Shown in pieces: positions 1-13,060 of a DNA stretch of 64,000 bases. This DNA is from Megalonaias nervosa (taxonomy: Eukaryota; Mollusca; Bivalvia; Unionida; Unionidae): contig JAECUM010006770.1 in NCBI GenBank assembly GCA_016617855.1, positions 1-64,000 of the forward strand, in the 5' to 3' direction. The stretch's first letter is position 1. Each line of letters opens with the position of its first letter. The position numbers were made by a program, and so were the translations under genes. The notes under the pieces are model-generated. The model searched no databases and had not been told where the DNA came from. It saw only the letters and a program-made list of their open reading frames with translations.

Positions 1-4
<4 letters not shown>

Positions 5-44
<40 letters not shown>
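5..44. repeat. (GA)n microsatellite
   Basis: Simple GA dinucleotide run at the window edge. It probably continues from upstream sequence. Confidence 0.95.
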
Positions 45-46
<2 letters not shown>

Positions 47-354
47 CAATCGTTAGATAAAGGATGATAGTGGAATAAAACATTAACTTAGTGTTATAGT
101 TTGTCCAGAAATAGGCAATTTTTCCATCCTGGGGCTTGAATGATGCACCTACATTTTTCTTGAGGGGACAACGGCAAGAATGAGAGCGTTAAATGTGCTT
201 TTAAATCATTTTTCTATCTGACCAATACTTAATGAACATTTGAAATTGAGACAGACAGTGGTTGAAAATGGAAATGATTTATATTCAATCATTACACGTT
301 CTCTTTTTTTTTTTTTTTTCTTGATTTTATTGTTGTGTTGACAATTATCGTTAT

Positions 355-510
355 ATACCTCTCCCTAGATAACTCGCCCATAACGGAACCTAAACAAATA
401 GGCAGGACTATAAGTGAAGGCACAAATTAATGAGGGACCTAAGTAAAATACGTGGGGATGCCATGCTCGAAGAACATTGAGAAAACCCGGGTTGGTGAGG
501 GGTAATGGGG
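355..510. mobile_element. Fragment of a pogo/Tigger-like MITE
   Basis: The end reads TACCTCTCCCTAGATAACTC. The inner part (GGACCT..., GAGAAAAC..., GGTTGGTG) matches the left half of the copy at 36696-37044. I see no matching right end, so this is a truncated copy. Confidence 0.6.
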
Positions 511-1371
511 TTATTTGTGAAAATAATGATGTCTTGATTACATTGCAACTAATAGTGAAACATGTTTCTCATCACAGAGGAAATTTCTGAGTGCCAACTC
601 AGGAATGTCAAGTTCACTAGAAACTTTTGAACACGCTTTTCCATAATTAACTGTATTCTGTGAATCAAAGCTTTTTAATTACCATCCTGCTTACAATTCA
701 CATAATATGGTTATGACCTTGTGGGAGTTCTTACAACCCACTGGAGTAATATTTAACCGTAATGCTGGATTTCATGTCCTGAATAGCAATATGACCTAAT
801 TTCATGCTTGAGATCATATGTTATCCCCAAACCAGGCTGTATATTGGCAGCTACTTAAAATATGCTCTGTTGGTCAAGGAATTCATGATTACAAGTAACC
901 ATCTCGGTTTTACTGTAATATGCAATACAATGTATATTCTTCAGTTTCCCTAGCTATAATTTTGGACGAAGAGAGAAGATAATTTTTGAAATAGGTAGTA
1001 GTTTCAGTTTTGCCAGTATAAGCAGCAGAATGGGAAACATTGGTATTATTTTCGAGATGTGTTATTTTTTTTTAAACTGCCATATCAGATGAGAGGCATT
1101 TCTGCACAACAATTATTGAAGAACCTCGTGGATTGAAATCAAATTTGAGATGATGTTTTGGATTAAGAAGACAAGGATTAATTTTGATATTTTCAATTTT
1201 CGGACAAAATCTAAAGAAGATCTAGTCCCTGGTTGACTTTGAATTTGCCTTTTAATTATTTACTATTGAATGATGCGTCTGTGTAGTATATGCATCCATT
1301 TCTAGTTTTCATCAGTATTTTTAAATTTCCATGCATCACATCTCAGTTTTAATGACATTACTATTTTTCAG

Positions 1372-1461
1372 ATAAGCAAGAGAAATGTAACAAGTAATGA
1401 TGGAAGTAAAACATACAATATTGATTTCCAAGTTCTGCGTGAAAGGTTGTATCGATTTAAA
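1372..1461 (+). CDS. RPTP exon 1 of window: FN3-like domain, part
   Basis: A 90-nt exon between TTTTTCAG and GTAAGT, open in one frame (30 codons, phase 0 to 0). The reading ends in ...RERLYRFK, which joins the next exon's VYAYNG to make the paired strands typical of the second half of a fibronectin type III domain. It is extracellular and near the membrane. Identification rests on splice signals and continuity with exon 2 rather than on strong FN3 similarity. Confidence 0.65.
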
Positions 1462-3429
1462 GTAAGTATATGATTATTAACGGTGTAAAGAGTTTGGCTG
1501 TCTTAAGATATTCACAAATATATGTCTTGTAATTAATGTATTTTACTAGTTTTGTATTCAGTCATCTGAGATGACCAAATGCATATTATTCATAAGATAA
1601 TGTTGGGTTGTAAAATCTCTATGATTAAATCTGTATTTAATTCTTTCACAGTCAATGTACCAATAAATGTGGAACTAAAAGCATCCCTTTACTTGTTTAT
1701 GTGGATGGATGTAAGCTCAATTGAGTTATGGTGTGACTCTGAATCTGACATCCCTTGTCCTTCAAGTGCCACACATATATCAACATTTAATAATAAAGTA
1801 AGAAACATAAGTGACTACCATATTTTGATGCAATACCGTATCAAATACTGTTATTTAAGATCAGAAATAAGACCAAGAACCAAGTTTATTTGCAAAAGAG
1901 TTATATATAAATTGCAGATTTACCTAATTTATTGTTCTTATGCTTAAAGTATCAAAACTTTTCAGGCCGTGATTACCTTGCAACAATGTGCCGAGTCAGT
2001 GAATCATTGATCACTGTATGGTCACAAAGATGTATTAAATACTGTGATGTACGATTAAAAATTAAAAATGAACCAAATGTACTTTCTAGCAAAGTAAATA
2101 AATTGCAAATGTATCTAGATGGTGCAAATTAATTAAGCTGACTGAATCCAAGCTTTTAGCTTCTATTGTCTGTATTGAAAACATCTCACGAAATGAACGA
2201 ATCAGTGCTCTCTACTCCGATATAAGATGATAACATGAAAGCAAAAACAAGTCGATGTTTTTGTTGTCAAATAAACGTGACTCAGTTGCGACTTTGATAA
2301 AATACTTAATATTTAGATTAATGATATGTATCAATGTTACCACAATATGTCAGAAAAGAAATAAGTCCCCATGCTGTTATGTTTATTTCTGTTTGACAGA
2401 TCAAGTCACAAAACAAAACCCACATAATAATGTGCAATGAAATTAGTTTCTTAGCAAAGCATTGAAAGGATATAACTACTGAGGATTGGAAGCATTAGTT
2501 TTATCATAAAAAGAACTTGTAACAAAGTAACGAATTCAGTATTTCACAATAACATGTATTTAGGCAGCTTTACTACCATGATCTCACTAGACAGACTTGA
2601 AAAAAACATTTTTTTTTGTTCTACAACCAGGGATAAGAAACATAGGTATGAACTTTGTAAATTATAGATACAAAGATATGGTATGGACAGCACTCTGCTC
2701 TTCAAAGAAATATCGTCTGGATACAATTTGCGAGATTAGTAGCTAATCATAGTAAATGATTACTGACTCAAAGGTTATGTTTGAGTCATGTTTATACACA
2801 CACCTGACGCTTACTCTTCAATTTAGAGATGTATTTGCTTTCTGATTATCTCCCAACAAGGTGAATTAAACTCGTGCGTGATCCCATTATTTAGATTTAT
2901 TTAATTTCAAACATTAAAGTGTAAGAAACAATTAGGCATACCTAATAGCAACTTCAAATAAAGCTATGAGGTTTTAGGTGATATTTAGCGGCCGATATCC
3001 TTCCTACATGGCATGCTAAGATGAAGATGTGTGCTAATAATAATTAATTTATTGAGACCTTTACCAAAGAAGGATAGCATGCAATTGCAAAAGTATGTGA
3101 GGTACACTCAACAGCTTTTTCACGGACGAATACCTAATCTGCCAGAGAAAATCCTAGCAGAAGGCATTTGAAGTTGTCACAAATTGTGCCAATCTGCCAT
3201 CCAATACAGTAGCCATTGCTAAAATTAGAGAAAATCGTAAAAGACCTCATCAAACTTTCTTAAGAGAATTTAATATAACTTTTCAAAGTGTCATATATAC
3301 ATATATATATACACGTGTACAAATATACATAAATGGTGTCAATATGCTTTTCAGTCTGTCACTATCACTAAAACAAGGAAACAATTTAATGAAATGACTT
3401 GTTACATCTGCTTAGAAACAAATAACAAG

Positions 3430-5200
3430 TTTGACAGGAAATATTCATGTAATGAGCGCTTTCAATTTTAATAATAATGTTACTTCTGATCTCCCATTCA
3501 ACATGGTTACCTTTACTTAAGCTACAACGGATAAATATTCAAATGACTTCTTTTCAAAAATGGCTCAACAGAATTCGAATATATTCAATAACAAACATTG
3601 TTACATTTAGGCTTTTAAAGTTTATACGAATGATGATGATACTTTTTAAACATGGAGGTTATTACTAAAAATAGTAATATTTTCAATTTACTTCTGTATT
3701 TAACAGTATTTAAACACATTTCTCAGAAACCATCCTGACATATACGTTTTATGATTTTACTGAAATTCTTGCAAATACGCTATGTTATGTAGCCAGCATT
3801 ACTGAAATAGACAAACTATCAGACAACTTCTCAGAATAGACACTAGGCAAACTTTTTACCAATTTTGACAGAAAACATTTTCGCATAAAGACCTTTCAAT
3901 TCGCACTGTTAATGGTATAATTATCCATTATGGCAACTGTTACTAACAATAGAAACCCCTTCAGGTGTCTTCTCCAATTTTTTATCAAATGTGACAGAAA
4001 GCGTACTGTCACGAAACACTGTCCAGTTGGTACAGACAATGACAAGCCACCACTAATAAAGTCATTGCAATGTCAGCATTTGCTTTGAATGACTTTTTTC
4101 TTTAAACTGCCATTAACGAATAAGACTGAATTTGACAGAAACTATTCTGGCATGATATGTTTTTCTCTCGTGTGCAAATATACTGATGTGCCATCAGATA
4201 TGGATGCTAGATACTAGAAATACAAGGCTGCTGAGCAAATACACATATCTGACTGACAGGCAGCGGATCAACGTAAATCCCACTTCAGTCTCATGTTTTT
4301 ATTTCACCTGGCCGTGTGAGCTTATGAAATGACTCAGCAACAATTTTGTATTGGTGTGTGTGTGGAATATCATGTGTCCATCGAGACCAGAAGAGCTTAT
4401 GGGATGGCTTGTTACATATCGTCTGATGACTATCCGTCTTTCAGCACAACTTCGTTTTTCCTACTCCTCTTAAATTACCTGGGGGATTCTATGAAAATGT
4501 TTGCACACATTTATCCTAATGCTAGTTGGTCCTAATTGAAAGTGCTGCAAAGGCATTCAATATGACCACCACAGGGTCCTTTCTGAACATTTGTTGTCGC
4601 TATTCCTCCTTTAAGGATATTGATAACAATATGAGTTCACTAAAACACTTCTACATGAAAATGGGGTCCGTCTGAGCAGCCATCCAGCTGTTATTTCCCT
4701 TGAATGGAAAGTCAAATTCACATCAGCTTTTCAGCTTCATATATATAGCTAACATTACAAATTATAGTGACAACTATAATTAACATGGTCTTCAAAATTG
4801 TTGAGTAGCATTTAACTAAACTTGATTGAAAACATCCTTGCATTTAGACCTTTCAACGTTATACAAATGAAGTTAATCCACCGTCAATTTTGGCCATTTT
4901 TCCTAAACCAAAACAAAAACAAAATATCAAATGACTTCTCAAAAGCCACCAGTTTGTTGAAACTTGGTACAAGCATTGTGACATGAAAGCTTCTCAAGAT
5001 TGTGCAAGTATTAAATAAGGCTTCCGTTACTGAAAATATAAAACCTTTTAAAGTACCTATTCTCCAAAACTTTTAAAGAGAATTTGCCTAGTCTTGAACA
5101 GAGGAATTCTAGCAGGAAGATCTCTCAGATTTATACAGGATACCGATCCTGATTTTGACCAAAATTTGACAGAAAGCATCATAGCCTAGATCATGGCCTA
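3430..5200. repeat. Degenerate satellite-like repeat block
   Basis: A loose motif recurs at about 3430, 3863, 3991, 4131, 4821 and 5165: TTTGACAGAAA, then a CAT/ATG-rich stretch, then ACCTTTCAA, then often TGGCCA or TATGGC and an 'AAAC..CTT..T' segment. Similar pieces occur at 9811, 10076 and 18357. The copies are much diverged, so unit length cannot be fixed by eye (roughly 130-160 bp where adjacent). Confidence 0.55.
4390..4725 (+). repeat. Dispersed repeat, copy 1
   Basis: Closely matches 8486-8834 in the same orientation. Shared stretches include CTTATGGGATGGCTTGTT, CGTCTGATGACTATCCGTCT and GAAAGTGCTGCAAAGGCATT. No coding capacity is recognised. Confidence 0.8.
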
Positions 5201-5203
5201 TAA

Positions 5204-5205
<2 letters not shown>

Positions 5206-5291
<86 letters not shown>
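5206..5291. repeat. (TA)n microsatellite
   Basis: About 43 TA units. Apparent Tyr-Ile open frames across it on either strand are artefacts. Confidence 0.95.
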
Positions 5292-5295
<4 letters not shown>

Positions 5296-6315
5296 GTTAC
5301 TGAAATTGGAGCAACATTGATAGTCATCTATATCCGAGAACTGCAAAGCAGATATTTTCCAATGTTTACACAATGTATCCTCCCATAGGGACCTCTCAGT
5401 ATTGGAGAAATGAAACTGATGTGCCACTACATATGAATGCGGATAGAAAAAACTAGAGAACCCTTAAAAACATTCGTCACGTAATTTCAGTAGAAAACAG
5501 CTTACTGTTCCAGATTTCTTGGCCACCTGCTGTATTGAGTGTGTTGATTTGGCAGATGTTATCCAAGTGAGTGATCTCAGATCAACTTGGACCTAATGTT
5601 AAACTTCTCTTTTGTGATAAAAAATAACTTGTTTATTTAATAACCTCAGATATTAACTTGAGTCTCCCGCAAATAAAGCAGAATTATAGGTTTCTTTTCT
5701 GAGTAATACTGCACGTCCTTGAGACTGAAGCATCTGTCTGAAAAAACGAGTTTATATTTCCCGTAGAAATGCAGTGACCTTTTAATTACTTACTCATTTC
5801 ATTTCCCTACCTAAGGCTTGGTAATAAAGGAATTCACTAAAGGAAACAAAGTAATTTAATATATGATGTATTACAAAATAAATACATAGCCAGATTCATC
5901 AGTGCACAGTAACAGCATTAATGCGAACATAGTACCTCCCATCGACTTTTGAACTTCGTCGCGCGCTCGACATTAGTTTAAAAATTTCTCGTTTTGGTCT
6001 ACTTAAAATTGATATATAGAACTATATTTTGAATGATTGTCAGTTGAAAAGAAAAATACTTTTTCCAATTGGTATGGAATGGATGGAGGTTGTTTTTATG
6101 TTGATCCAACTCAATTTTGCTTTGTTGCTAATGAGTGATTGGATTTATTCGGTCACTTCAGTGTGGTGAGGAGAATGTGATTTCAGTTGGAAATGTAGCC
6201 TAAATTACAGCACAATTTCAGCGTGTATCAGGTGTTCCATGACATGAGTCGCGTCATTCGAATTTTCAGAACTACGAAAATAAATTTTCAGGAGGTTCAA
6301 TGTGTATAAATGTAA

Positions 6316-6316
<1 letters not shown>

Positions 6317-6376
<60 letters not shown>
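6317..6376. repeat. (TA)n microsatellite
   Basis: About 30 TA units within intron 1. Confidence 0.95.
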
Positions 6377-6378
<2 letters not shown>

Positions 6379-7792
6379 ATTCTTATAACCAACTAAAGAA
6401 GAAGTGTTTATGCCCTGTCACTTACATGGTCGCTGTTGGAGAGAACCCAGCTATTACCTGCATCATACATTGCATGTCTTCTGTCACTAGCGTGGCATTT
6501 TATCAAAATAATCCCATGGTGAAAATTGCAAAGCAGCTGTTGTGTGACAGTCTATTTAGGCAGCAGAAATAATTTCTCTTTGACATGACTTACTGGCTCT
6601 GAGGCTCTAAGTTTCCTATCAAAACCTTCAGTTGCATATTTGCTCAGATTTAGTGTTTTGGCAGCTTGCAAAATGGTACTTCTCTGATAGATATGCGATA
6701 GCCCTTGGCCTCAATATGTATTTTGTTCTTCTTTGATAGACCATAGAGAGTACTGGTCGTAGTCTGAACCATTTTATTTTCGAAAAAGTTATGAATATTT
6801 CTAGTGAATAACTGCTCAAATGATCAAAATGGTATTTTCAATTACTGCGCCTCTCGTGTTTGTTGCTGATATTGCGAATATAAGGTTCATTTGTTTACTT
6901 GTTTGAAAGTTTCATTGCTGACTAAATGAACTCGTCCACGTCGTTAACTTTATCATTTCTACTTTATAATGGACGAAATAGCTTGTTTAGGCTATCTACA
7001 AATAAATATAGTAAAGAAAATGCCAAAGCATGTACAAAATGAGCGTATATTGTCTGTTACAAAGTAGCTGCTAATACACTATATTATTTTTAGACACACG
7101 TATATTGCAGTATGCACAAATATGGAAAACAAATGCACGAATCTGACAATGTAAAGTTAACGGAGAAAACAAATAAGCATATATTAATTAATATTAACAT
7201 CATGTTTTTCTCAAATATCAGCTCATTCCCCAGTTTGTGTTGAAATTTCAAAACCATTGTGCGCATATGCATATAACCACATACGTTAGCATCTTGCGCA
7301 ATTTTACATTCTAAATATCGAGCGATACACCCTAAGCACGGACATCAAATCCAGCTATAGATGATCAGTACAATTTACAATCATGAATAAAAATTATAAA
7401 ACTTATAGATAAAATCATGTACAAGAAGTTATGCAAAATATAGATATGCATAACAATATGTGGTATAGATTGTTTAATTTTGGGTAAAAATAATATGTCT
7501 GTGCCTCATTGCCCATGATGACACAATGAACCATACGCTGTAAGAAATAGTGGCAATAGCTGCATACATTTTTAATAAAAAGCATAATCATCACAGTAAG
7601 CTGACTAGGAAAGCTGTGCCATATCTAATAGTTACGTAACCTATGAGGATTATATACTGTATGCTTTCTGCCTTATGAGATCTGTTATCATGTACCTACT
7701 TGAGATGATACAGCTTTACCCATCTACATACTGTGTTAATACTGTATTGTTATCATTTGAAATGACCCAATCTTTTGTGAATAATTTTGCAG

Positions 7793-7853
7793 GTTTATGC
7801 CTATAACGGTTTTGATGGGGATGTGAGCAGCATGAATTTTTCGGCATCACCTG
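7793..7853 (+). CDS. RPTP exon 2 of window: end of FN3-like domain
   Basis: Follows the acceptor TTTTGCAG and reads VYAYNGFDGDVSSMNFSASP, a typical FN3 last strand. Two donors are possible. GT at 7854 leaves phase 1 and joins exon 3 in frame. GT at 7859 (GCA|GTATCA) would leave phase 0 and break the frame into exon 3. I chose 7853 on phase. An extra exon between 7859 and 15183 cannot be excluded. Confidence 0.7.
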
Positions 7854-8485
7854 GTGCAGTATCACTGTCTTTTCTTTAAGCTATCATCTTACTCTTAATG
7901 TATATGATAATGCATTGCTGAAACAAAAATAGAATTTTGTAAGTTGCTATTATATGCAAGTTCTTGTACCATAATTCGTCTAAGAGTCAAAGTAGTTCTA
8001 TTGATTAATAACATATCTCACAATTTCTGAAACACATAACCCATTCAGTTACATATGACGTATTTCAGTCTATTCATGAAATATAAAAATGAAACAGTAG
8101 ACTTTTCATTCAGAGTTAACATTAGCATCACAACCTCTAATATACATCTTGCCCTCAATCTAACATTTCCTTAAATTTACCATTACTAGCAATAAGTAGT
8201 AAAATATTTCAATCAATGACATTTTGTCCAAAAATAAATAATAACTTATTTTGTTTTAATTAATGAACAAGGTTATAATGTTCTTAAACAATGTTTTAAT
8301 CAATAGTTTTTAGCATGCTGTTCTAATGTATAGGACCAAGAATGTATTGAGGAAAGTGTGATGAAACCTTAACTCAAGCTAAGGCCGGATAGGATTCATA
8401 CATATAATGGAAGATAATAAAGCTGTAAGCTAAAGCATTTTGCATTTTGTGGCTGTGGATAGGTCCACTGATCATAAACAAGAAG

Positions 8486-8834
8486 AACTTATGGGATGGC
8501 TTGTTCCATATCGTCTGATGACTATCCGTCTGTCAGCACAACCTCGTTTGTGCTACTCCTCTTAAACTACCTGGAGGATTCCATGAAAATGTTTGTAAAC
8601 ATTTATCATAATGTCTAGTTAGTCCTAATTGAAAGTGCTGCAAAGGCATTCAATATGACCACCATAGGGTCCTTTTTGAAATTTTTTATTGCTATTCCTC
8701 CGTTAAGGATGTTGGAAACAATATGAGTTCACTAAAACACTTCTACATGAAAATGGGCTCAGTCTGACTACCAAAAGGACCTACACGGCAGCCATCCTGC
8801 TGTTATTTCCCCTGAATGGAAAGTCAAATTGACA
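8486..8834 (+). repeat. Dispersed repeat, copy 2
   Basis: Second copy of the sequence at 4390-4725. It carries the insertion TACCAAAAGGACCTACACGG relative to copy 1 and runs straight into the 205-bp tandem units at 8841. Confidence 0.8.
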
Positions 8835-8840
8835 TCTGGT

Positions 8841-9450
8841 TTTCACCAGAAGACGTCTTATTAAGTCTAGTTGATCCTAAATGATTTAGTGGGATTTTAT
8901 ATGGGTTGTAACATGAATTTTGTAATACATTATTGGCTATATCTTCAAATGGTTCTGATCTGATATCCAATATGGCCACTATGCCAGCTATCAGGTTAAT
9001 ACTGTTATCACAAATCCTCCTGAATCGCTGGACATATCTGGATCGGGCTTTCACCAGAAGACTTATTATTATGTCTAGTTGGTGTAACTAATCTTTGAGG
9101 ACTTTTGTGTGGGGTTTAACATCACTTTTAACACATTATTACTATATCTTGAATTGGTGCTGATCCGACACATAATATGGCCACCATGGCAACCATAATA
9201 AAATTCTTGTCATCATTACTTCTTTTGAATTGGTAGTCGTATCTGGAATGGATTTCATCAGAAGACTTCTTATGATATTAGTCATTTGTAAATAAACATG
9301 GTTGCGCTCAAAATCCAATAATGCCAACAAAGCAGCCCACTTGCAAATACTGTTATCGTAGCAATAATTGGTTTGCACATAACTATTTCTTATCACAAAT
9401 AACTGCACCTAACTGAAATTTGTTTAAGAGTTGCTGTCCTTTTCATCTTG
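8841..9450. repeat. Tandem repeat, about 205-bp unit, three copies
   Basis: TTTCACCAGAAGAC-type starts occur at 8841, 9049 and 9253 (spacing 208 and 204). Each is followed by a 'GTCTAGTTG', a 'CATTATT..CTATATCTT' and a 'TCTGAT/GATCCGA..ATATGGCCAC' segment. Copies are diverged, and no coding sequence is seen. Confidence 0.7.
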
Positions 9451-9810
9451 CATTATAATGCAGATCGTACAATCTTGTTAGTGCAATTAATCTCTCAGAT
9501 TCTGATTGGTTGTCATGAAACATGGTAAATATTATGGTCATTAGCTGGAGGTGCACATATCAACAAATCATTCTCTTCTTGCTTTATTGACCTCACTTTG
9601 GCATAAGGCCAGATGAGCTTAATGTATGGCCCTTTTTATGCATCTTTTGCATGCATTAGTCAATCCATTATCTGTCAACAATTGCTGTTTTCAATTATTT
9701 TCAAAACCCACATTAAAATAATGATCTGCCATCAAATATGAGAATCATTGCTTGAAATTTAAAAGCCGTTAAGCAGTTTCATCAATACCACTGAATAAAA
9801 TTTTATAAAA

Positions 9811-10330
9811 TTTGACATAAGTCATTCTGTCATGAAGACCTTTCAGTGTCATATGCACGATACTGATCCACTATCATCCATCAAATATGGCCATTATTAC
9901 CAAAAAGAAAAACCTACTTCTTCAAAACTGCTGAAAAGAACGTAACCAATCTTGACACAAAACCTATTAATAGGAAGTCCTATAAAGCTTACACATTGCT
10001 TCAAATCTACCAGTACTAAAATATACAAAACGTTAGATTGTTTATCACAAGCTGCTGTTTAAATTGTGGCCAAAAATGACAGAAATCATTTTAGTATTAA
10101 GTGATAAAACATTTACAGAAATGATGGTGATTCACCATTATACATAGCCACCATCGTTAAACATGGAAAAGCCTTTTACTACATCTTATGAAACCATCAA
10201 TGTGTTCTGAAATTTTGTATTAGACAAATGAGAGTGATGACAGATCTCATATGAATGAAATTTAATACACCTTGAAATGTATGTTTACATAACATACGGA
10301 TTCATCAGGAGAAATTTACAAAGAAATCAT
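9811..10330. repeat. Degenerate satellite-like repeats, second block
   Basis: Contains the TTTGACA..., AAGACCTTTCAG and ATGGCCATTATTAC segments seen at 3430-5200, followed by diverged further copies near 9951 and 10076. Confidence 0.5.
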
Positions 10331-10520
10331 CCCACTGACGCAGATTTATTTGCCAACTGCTCTTGCATTTAGCTTTTAACCGAAGCTATTTGACTGATGT
10401 CAGGCCTGCTTGAGCCTCTTGTTTGAATTGTTGACTTTTTGAACTGAAGTTGAATGCAATGTCTTAGGGACGAAATGCAACTGGCGCTGGTCTAAGGCAC
10501 TTACCTTTACAAATCTATGC

Positions 10521-10763
10521 GGGGGCCCCGAGTGGCCGAGTGACCTAAAGTCATCACTATTATGGATCACTGCCATCTCACCTCTGTCTGCATGGGTTCG
10601 GATTCGACTAATGTATGTGTGTGAGAAAGCTTGCCAGTAGGTTCTCATTGGTCGGTGGTTCTTTCCCGGATTTTCCCGGGTTCTTCCTCCACCATTTATA
10701 CTGGCCGCCATGTATAGCCTATCTTGTGCTGAAAAATGGTGTTAAACCCAATAACAAGAACAA
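10521..10763 (+). mobile_element. tRNA-derived SINE, family 1, full-length copy
   Basis: The head GGGGGCCCCGAGTGGCCGAG carries an A-box-like GTGGCCGAGTG and a B-box-like GGGTTCGGATTCG, as in tRNA-Ser/Leu-type SINEs. The body includes GAGAAAGCTTGCCAGTAG, and the 3' end GTTAAACCC is followed by an (AAC)-rich tail. Likely target-site duplication: CAAATCTATGC at 10510-10520 and CAAATCAATGC at 10764-10774, with one mismatch. Confidence 0.85.
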
Positions 10764-10792
10764 CAAATCAATGCCATCTAACAACAGTCTGC

Positions 10793-10970
10793 ATGAATTC
10801 AAGTCTCGGGTTCGATCGATGTTGGCATGTGTATTTCCCCGTAGTTAGATAGTTCGTCTCCGAATTTTCCAGGATTCTTTCCACCACCAGATATAATGGC
10901 TACCATGTATAATGGCTGCCATGTATAGATTATCATGATGAAAAATGGTGTTAACCCACAGAAGCACATT
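10793..10970 (+). mobile_element. SINE family 1, 5'-truncated copy
   Basis: Begins near the B box (AAGTCTCGGGTTCGATC). It then follows the family-1 body with a short internal duplication (ATAATGGCTACCATGTATAATGGCTGCCATG) and ends at GGTGTTAACCC. It lies just downstream of the full-length copy. Confidence 0.7.
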
Positions 10971-11458
10971 GTAGTCTTGTGAATGCACCTGGTCCGGCAA
11001 TATTTGACAAATCACTGAAACTTGGCCCATAATATGGTCATCATCTGAAGATGTGAAAATCAATGAAACGCAAAGATTTTGTGATTTGTAAAACTTATTG
11101 CTGTTTCTTACTTAGAGCTTGATATAGCGTATATGTATATCAAAATATTGTGAATACAGCTAGTGTAATATCAGTAGAGCGTGACCTGTTGTTTTGTAGC
11201 ACGCTCTACCTGGGACGGAAATTACCCTCGTCTGTTTGATGAAAGCACATCCACCGATAGGATGACTACCAGAACATTCTTGAACTGCCTATGACCCGGT
11301 GCACGCCTAGTAGTTCTCATCCTTTATATAGGCATCTCTATAATTTGTGGATGAAAGTTACACTCTACAAAAACACCGCTTTCACTTCACATCATGCAGA
11401 GCGAAAAAGACCTTTCGCAATACGAGTATGTTTTGCCAATACATTTTGTCACCACCAA

Positions 11459-11760
11459 CCTCTCCTGTTGCCTAAGTAGCGTTCGCTTCGGATATGGGAT
11501 GTCGCGTGTTCTAACCTTGGCCGAGTCATACCAGAGACTTATAACAATGACACTAGCAGCTGCCTCGCTTGGTGCTCAGCATGAAGTGGTTAGTATTAGG
11601 ACCGGTCGCCCTGGTGTCAGGAAAATGTGACAAGGTGGGATATGTTTGTGGCATGATGCCCCAGTGCGTGAAATGACTATAAGCTACCACACTGAGACAT
11701 AGTAGCAATATGGCTGACAAAAATGTTAAAGCTATAACAAATATCCAAATCACATATACA
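11459..11760 (+). mobile_element. tRNA-derived SINE, family 2, decayed full-length copy
   Basis: Aligns along its length with the fresh copy at 58457-58780: a decayed tRNA head, GAGTCATACCAGAGACTTA, CTGCCTCGCTTGG, GGCATGATGCCCCAGTGC and an 'AAATCACATATACAC' tail. Head boxes are mutated. Confidence 0.75.
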
Positions 11761-11779
11761 CACTTCTCCCCACCAAGAC

Positions 11780-12630
11780 TGCTATAAAGATTGGGACCTA
11801 AAATGTGAGAACACTGTCTAAGACAGGGACAGCTAAACTGAAAAAGAGAAGAGCAGGTACAGTATGAAAATCCTATAACCGAGTTAGAATCAATGGACAA
11901 CATCGGACAAATCACCTTCACATTAGGAGATATCCTTTTCTTAAGACTGCTCAATGACGACAGTGACAACAGGAATGGAGTGGGACTGATATTAATCAAA
12001 AAAGCAAAATGATGCTGGGAGTGGGAACCAGTCAGCTGAAAGATTTTGACAACCAGCGTTCACTCAAAAATCTAAATTATGGTCATTATGCAATGATACG
12101 CTTCAACGAACACGGCAGACCAGGAAGGCAAGTAGGACTTTATGTCACACTTATAATGGGCGACATGAATACTAAAGGTGAGCAGCTGCAATTCGAAGTT
12201 AGGAGAGGAACAAGCAGGAATCCAAGCTGGGGGGGTCATGTACAGATCAAATAGCAACATTTAGCAATATCATCCAATATTCCCTATAAGTGTGATTACC
12301 TTTTATGTAACTTCTGTAGACTTCAGGAAAACATTGAACGTGCTGGATATAAAACCTATCTTGAAAATCCTGATGCGCCATGGCATCCCAGAGAAGATTT
12401 TCAAGATTATTTATTGCCTCTATAAGGGCATGATATGTCATGCCATGTACAATACATACTTGTCTCCTTTCTGTTAACACTGGCATCTGGCAAGGATACT
12501 TACATTCACAAATAATCTCCTCATTAGTAATATAGACTGGGTGATGATGACAACGGGCCAACCATGAGGAATACAGTTGACCTTGATATGGTATTGGATT
12601 GCTGTCACACATACTCACGCACATGCAATT

Positions 12631-12715
<85 letters not shown>

Positions 12716-13060
12716 ATACATACTTTAGCCCGAATTAACAGCCTGGAGATAAATGCTCACAAGACAAAAACTCTGCAAGCAAGTGCAAGCCATGATGAAC
12801 TTATTCCCTTAAATGGACAAACCATGGAGGATGTCGACAATTTCACTTTACTTTGGCAGTACTGTGAACAAGTCACGAGGAACAGATGTTAGATCTAGGA
12901 TCAGCAAAAAATGCCATTCCTTTACCCCTCTCAGGCCACCCTGGACAAATGACAACACACCTGAAAACAAATCTTAGAATGTTCGATTTTAATGTCAGAT
13001 TATTGCTGATTTATGGGACAGAGACCTGTAGACACATTAAGAACATACACCAGCACTAAT
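11780..13060 (+). pseudogene. Degenerate LINE (AP endonuclease plus reverse transcriptase) relic
   Basis: Scattered readings follow the order of a non-LTR retrotransposon ORF2. An endonuclease start like GT*NVRTLS lies near 11790, NGVGL near 11975 and GDMN (the endonuclease GDFN motif) at 12160. RT pieces VDFRK and GIPEKIFKIIYCLY lie at 12310-12425, TGIWQG near 12480 and DWVM at 12535. The C-terminal pieces NAHKTKTL and LLIYGTET lie near 12760 and 13005. Stops, frame breaks and large internal deletions leave no function. A (GA)n run interrupts it. It lies in intron 2 in the same orientation as the gene. Confidence 0.75.
12632..12714. repeat. (GA)n microsatellite
   Basis: About 41 GA units inside the decayed LINE. 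Ser-Leu and Arg-Glu open frames here are artefacts. Confidence 0.95.

Larger units (their letters stand above)
1462..7792 (+). other. Intron 1 of window (6.3 kb)
   Basis: I find no further exon here. It contains an array of old degenerate repeats (about 3430-5200), a dispersed repeat copy (4390-4725) and two (TA)n runs. Short open frames are random. Confidence 0.6.

Noticed and set aside
5109..5427. Long Tyr-Ile open frames on the minus strand, and similar ones at 6300, 14436, 32705, 36511 and 37872
   Set aside because: They are translations of (TA)n and (TG)n microsatellites.
10400..10848. Two open frames of 77-103 codons
   Set aside because: Both translate SINE sequence.
11553..11999. 148-codon minus-strand open frame
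   Set aside because: It runs across a SINE and the start of a LINE in the wrong direction; no family pattern.
12247..12892. Ser-Leu and Arg-Glu repeat open frames on both strands
   Set aside because: They translate the (GA)n run inside a dead LINE.
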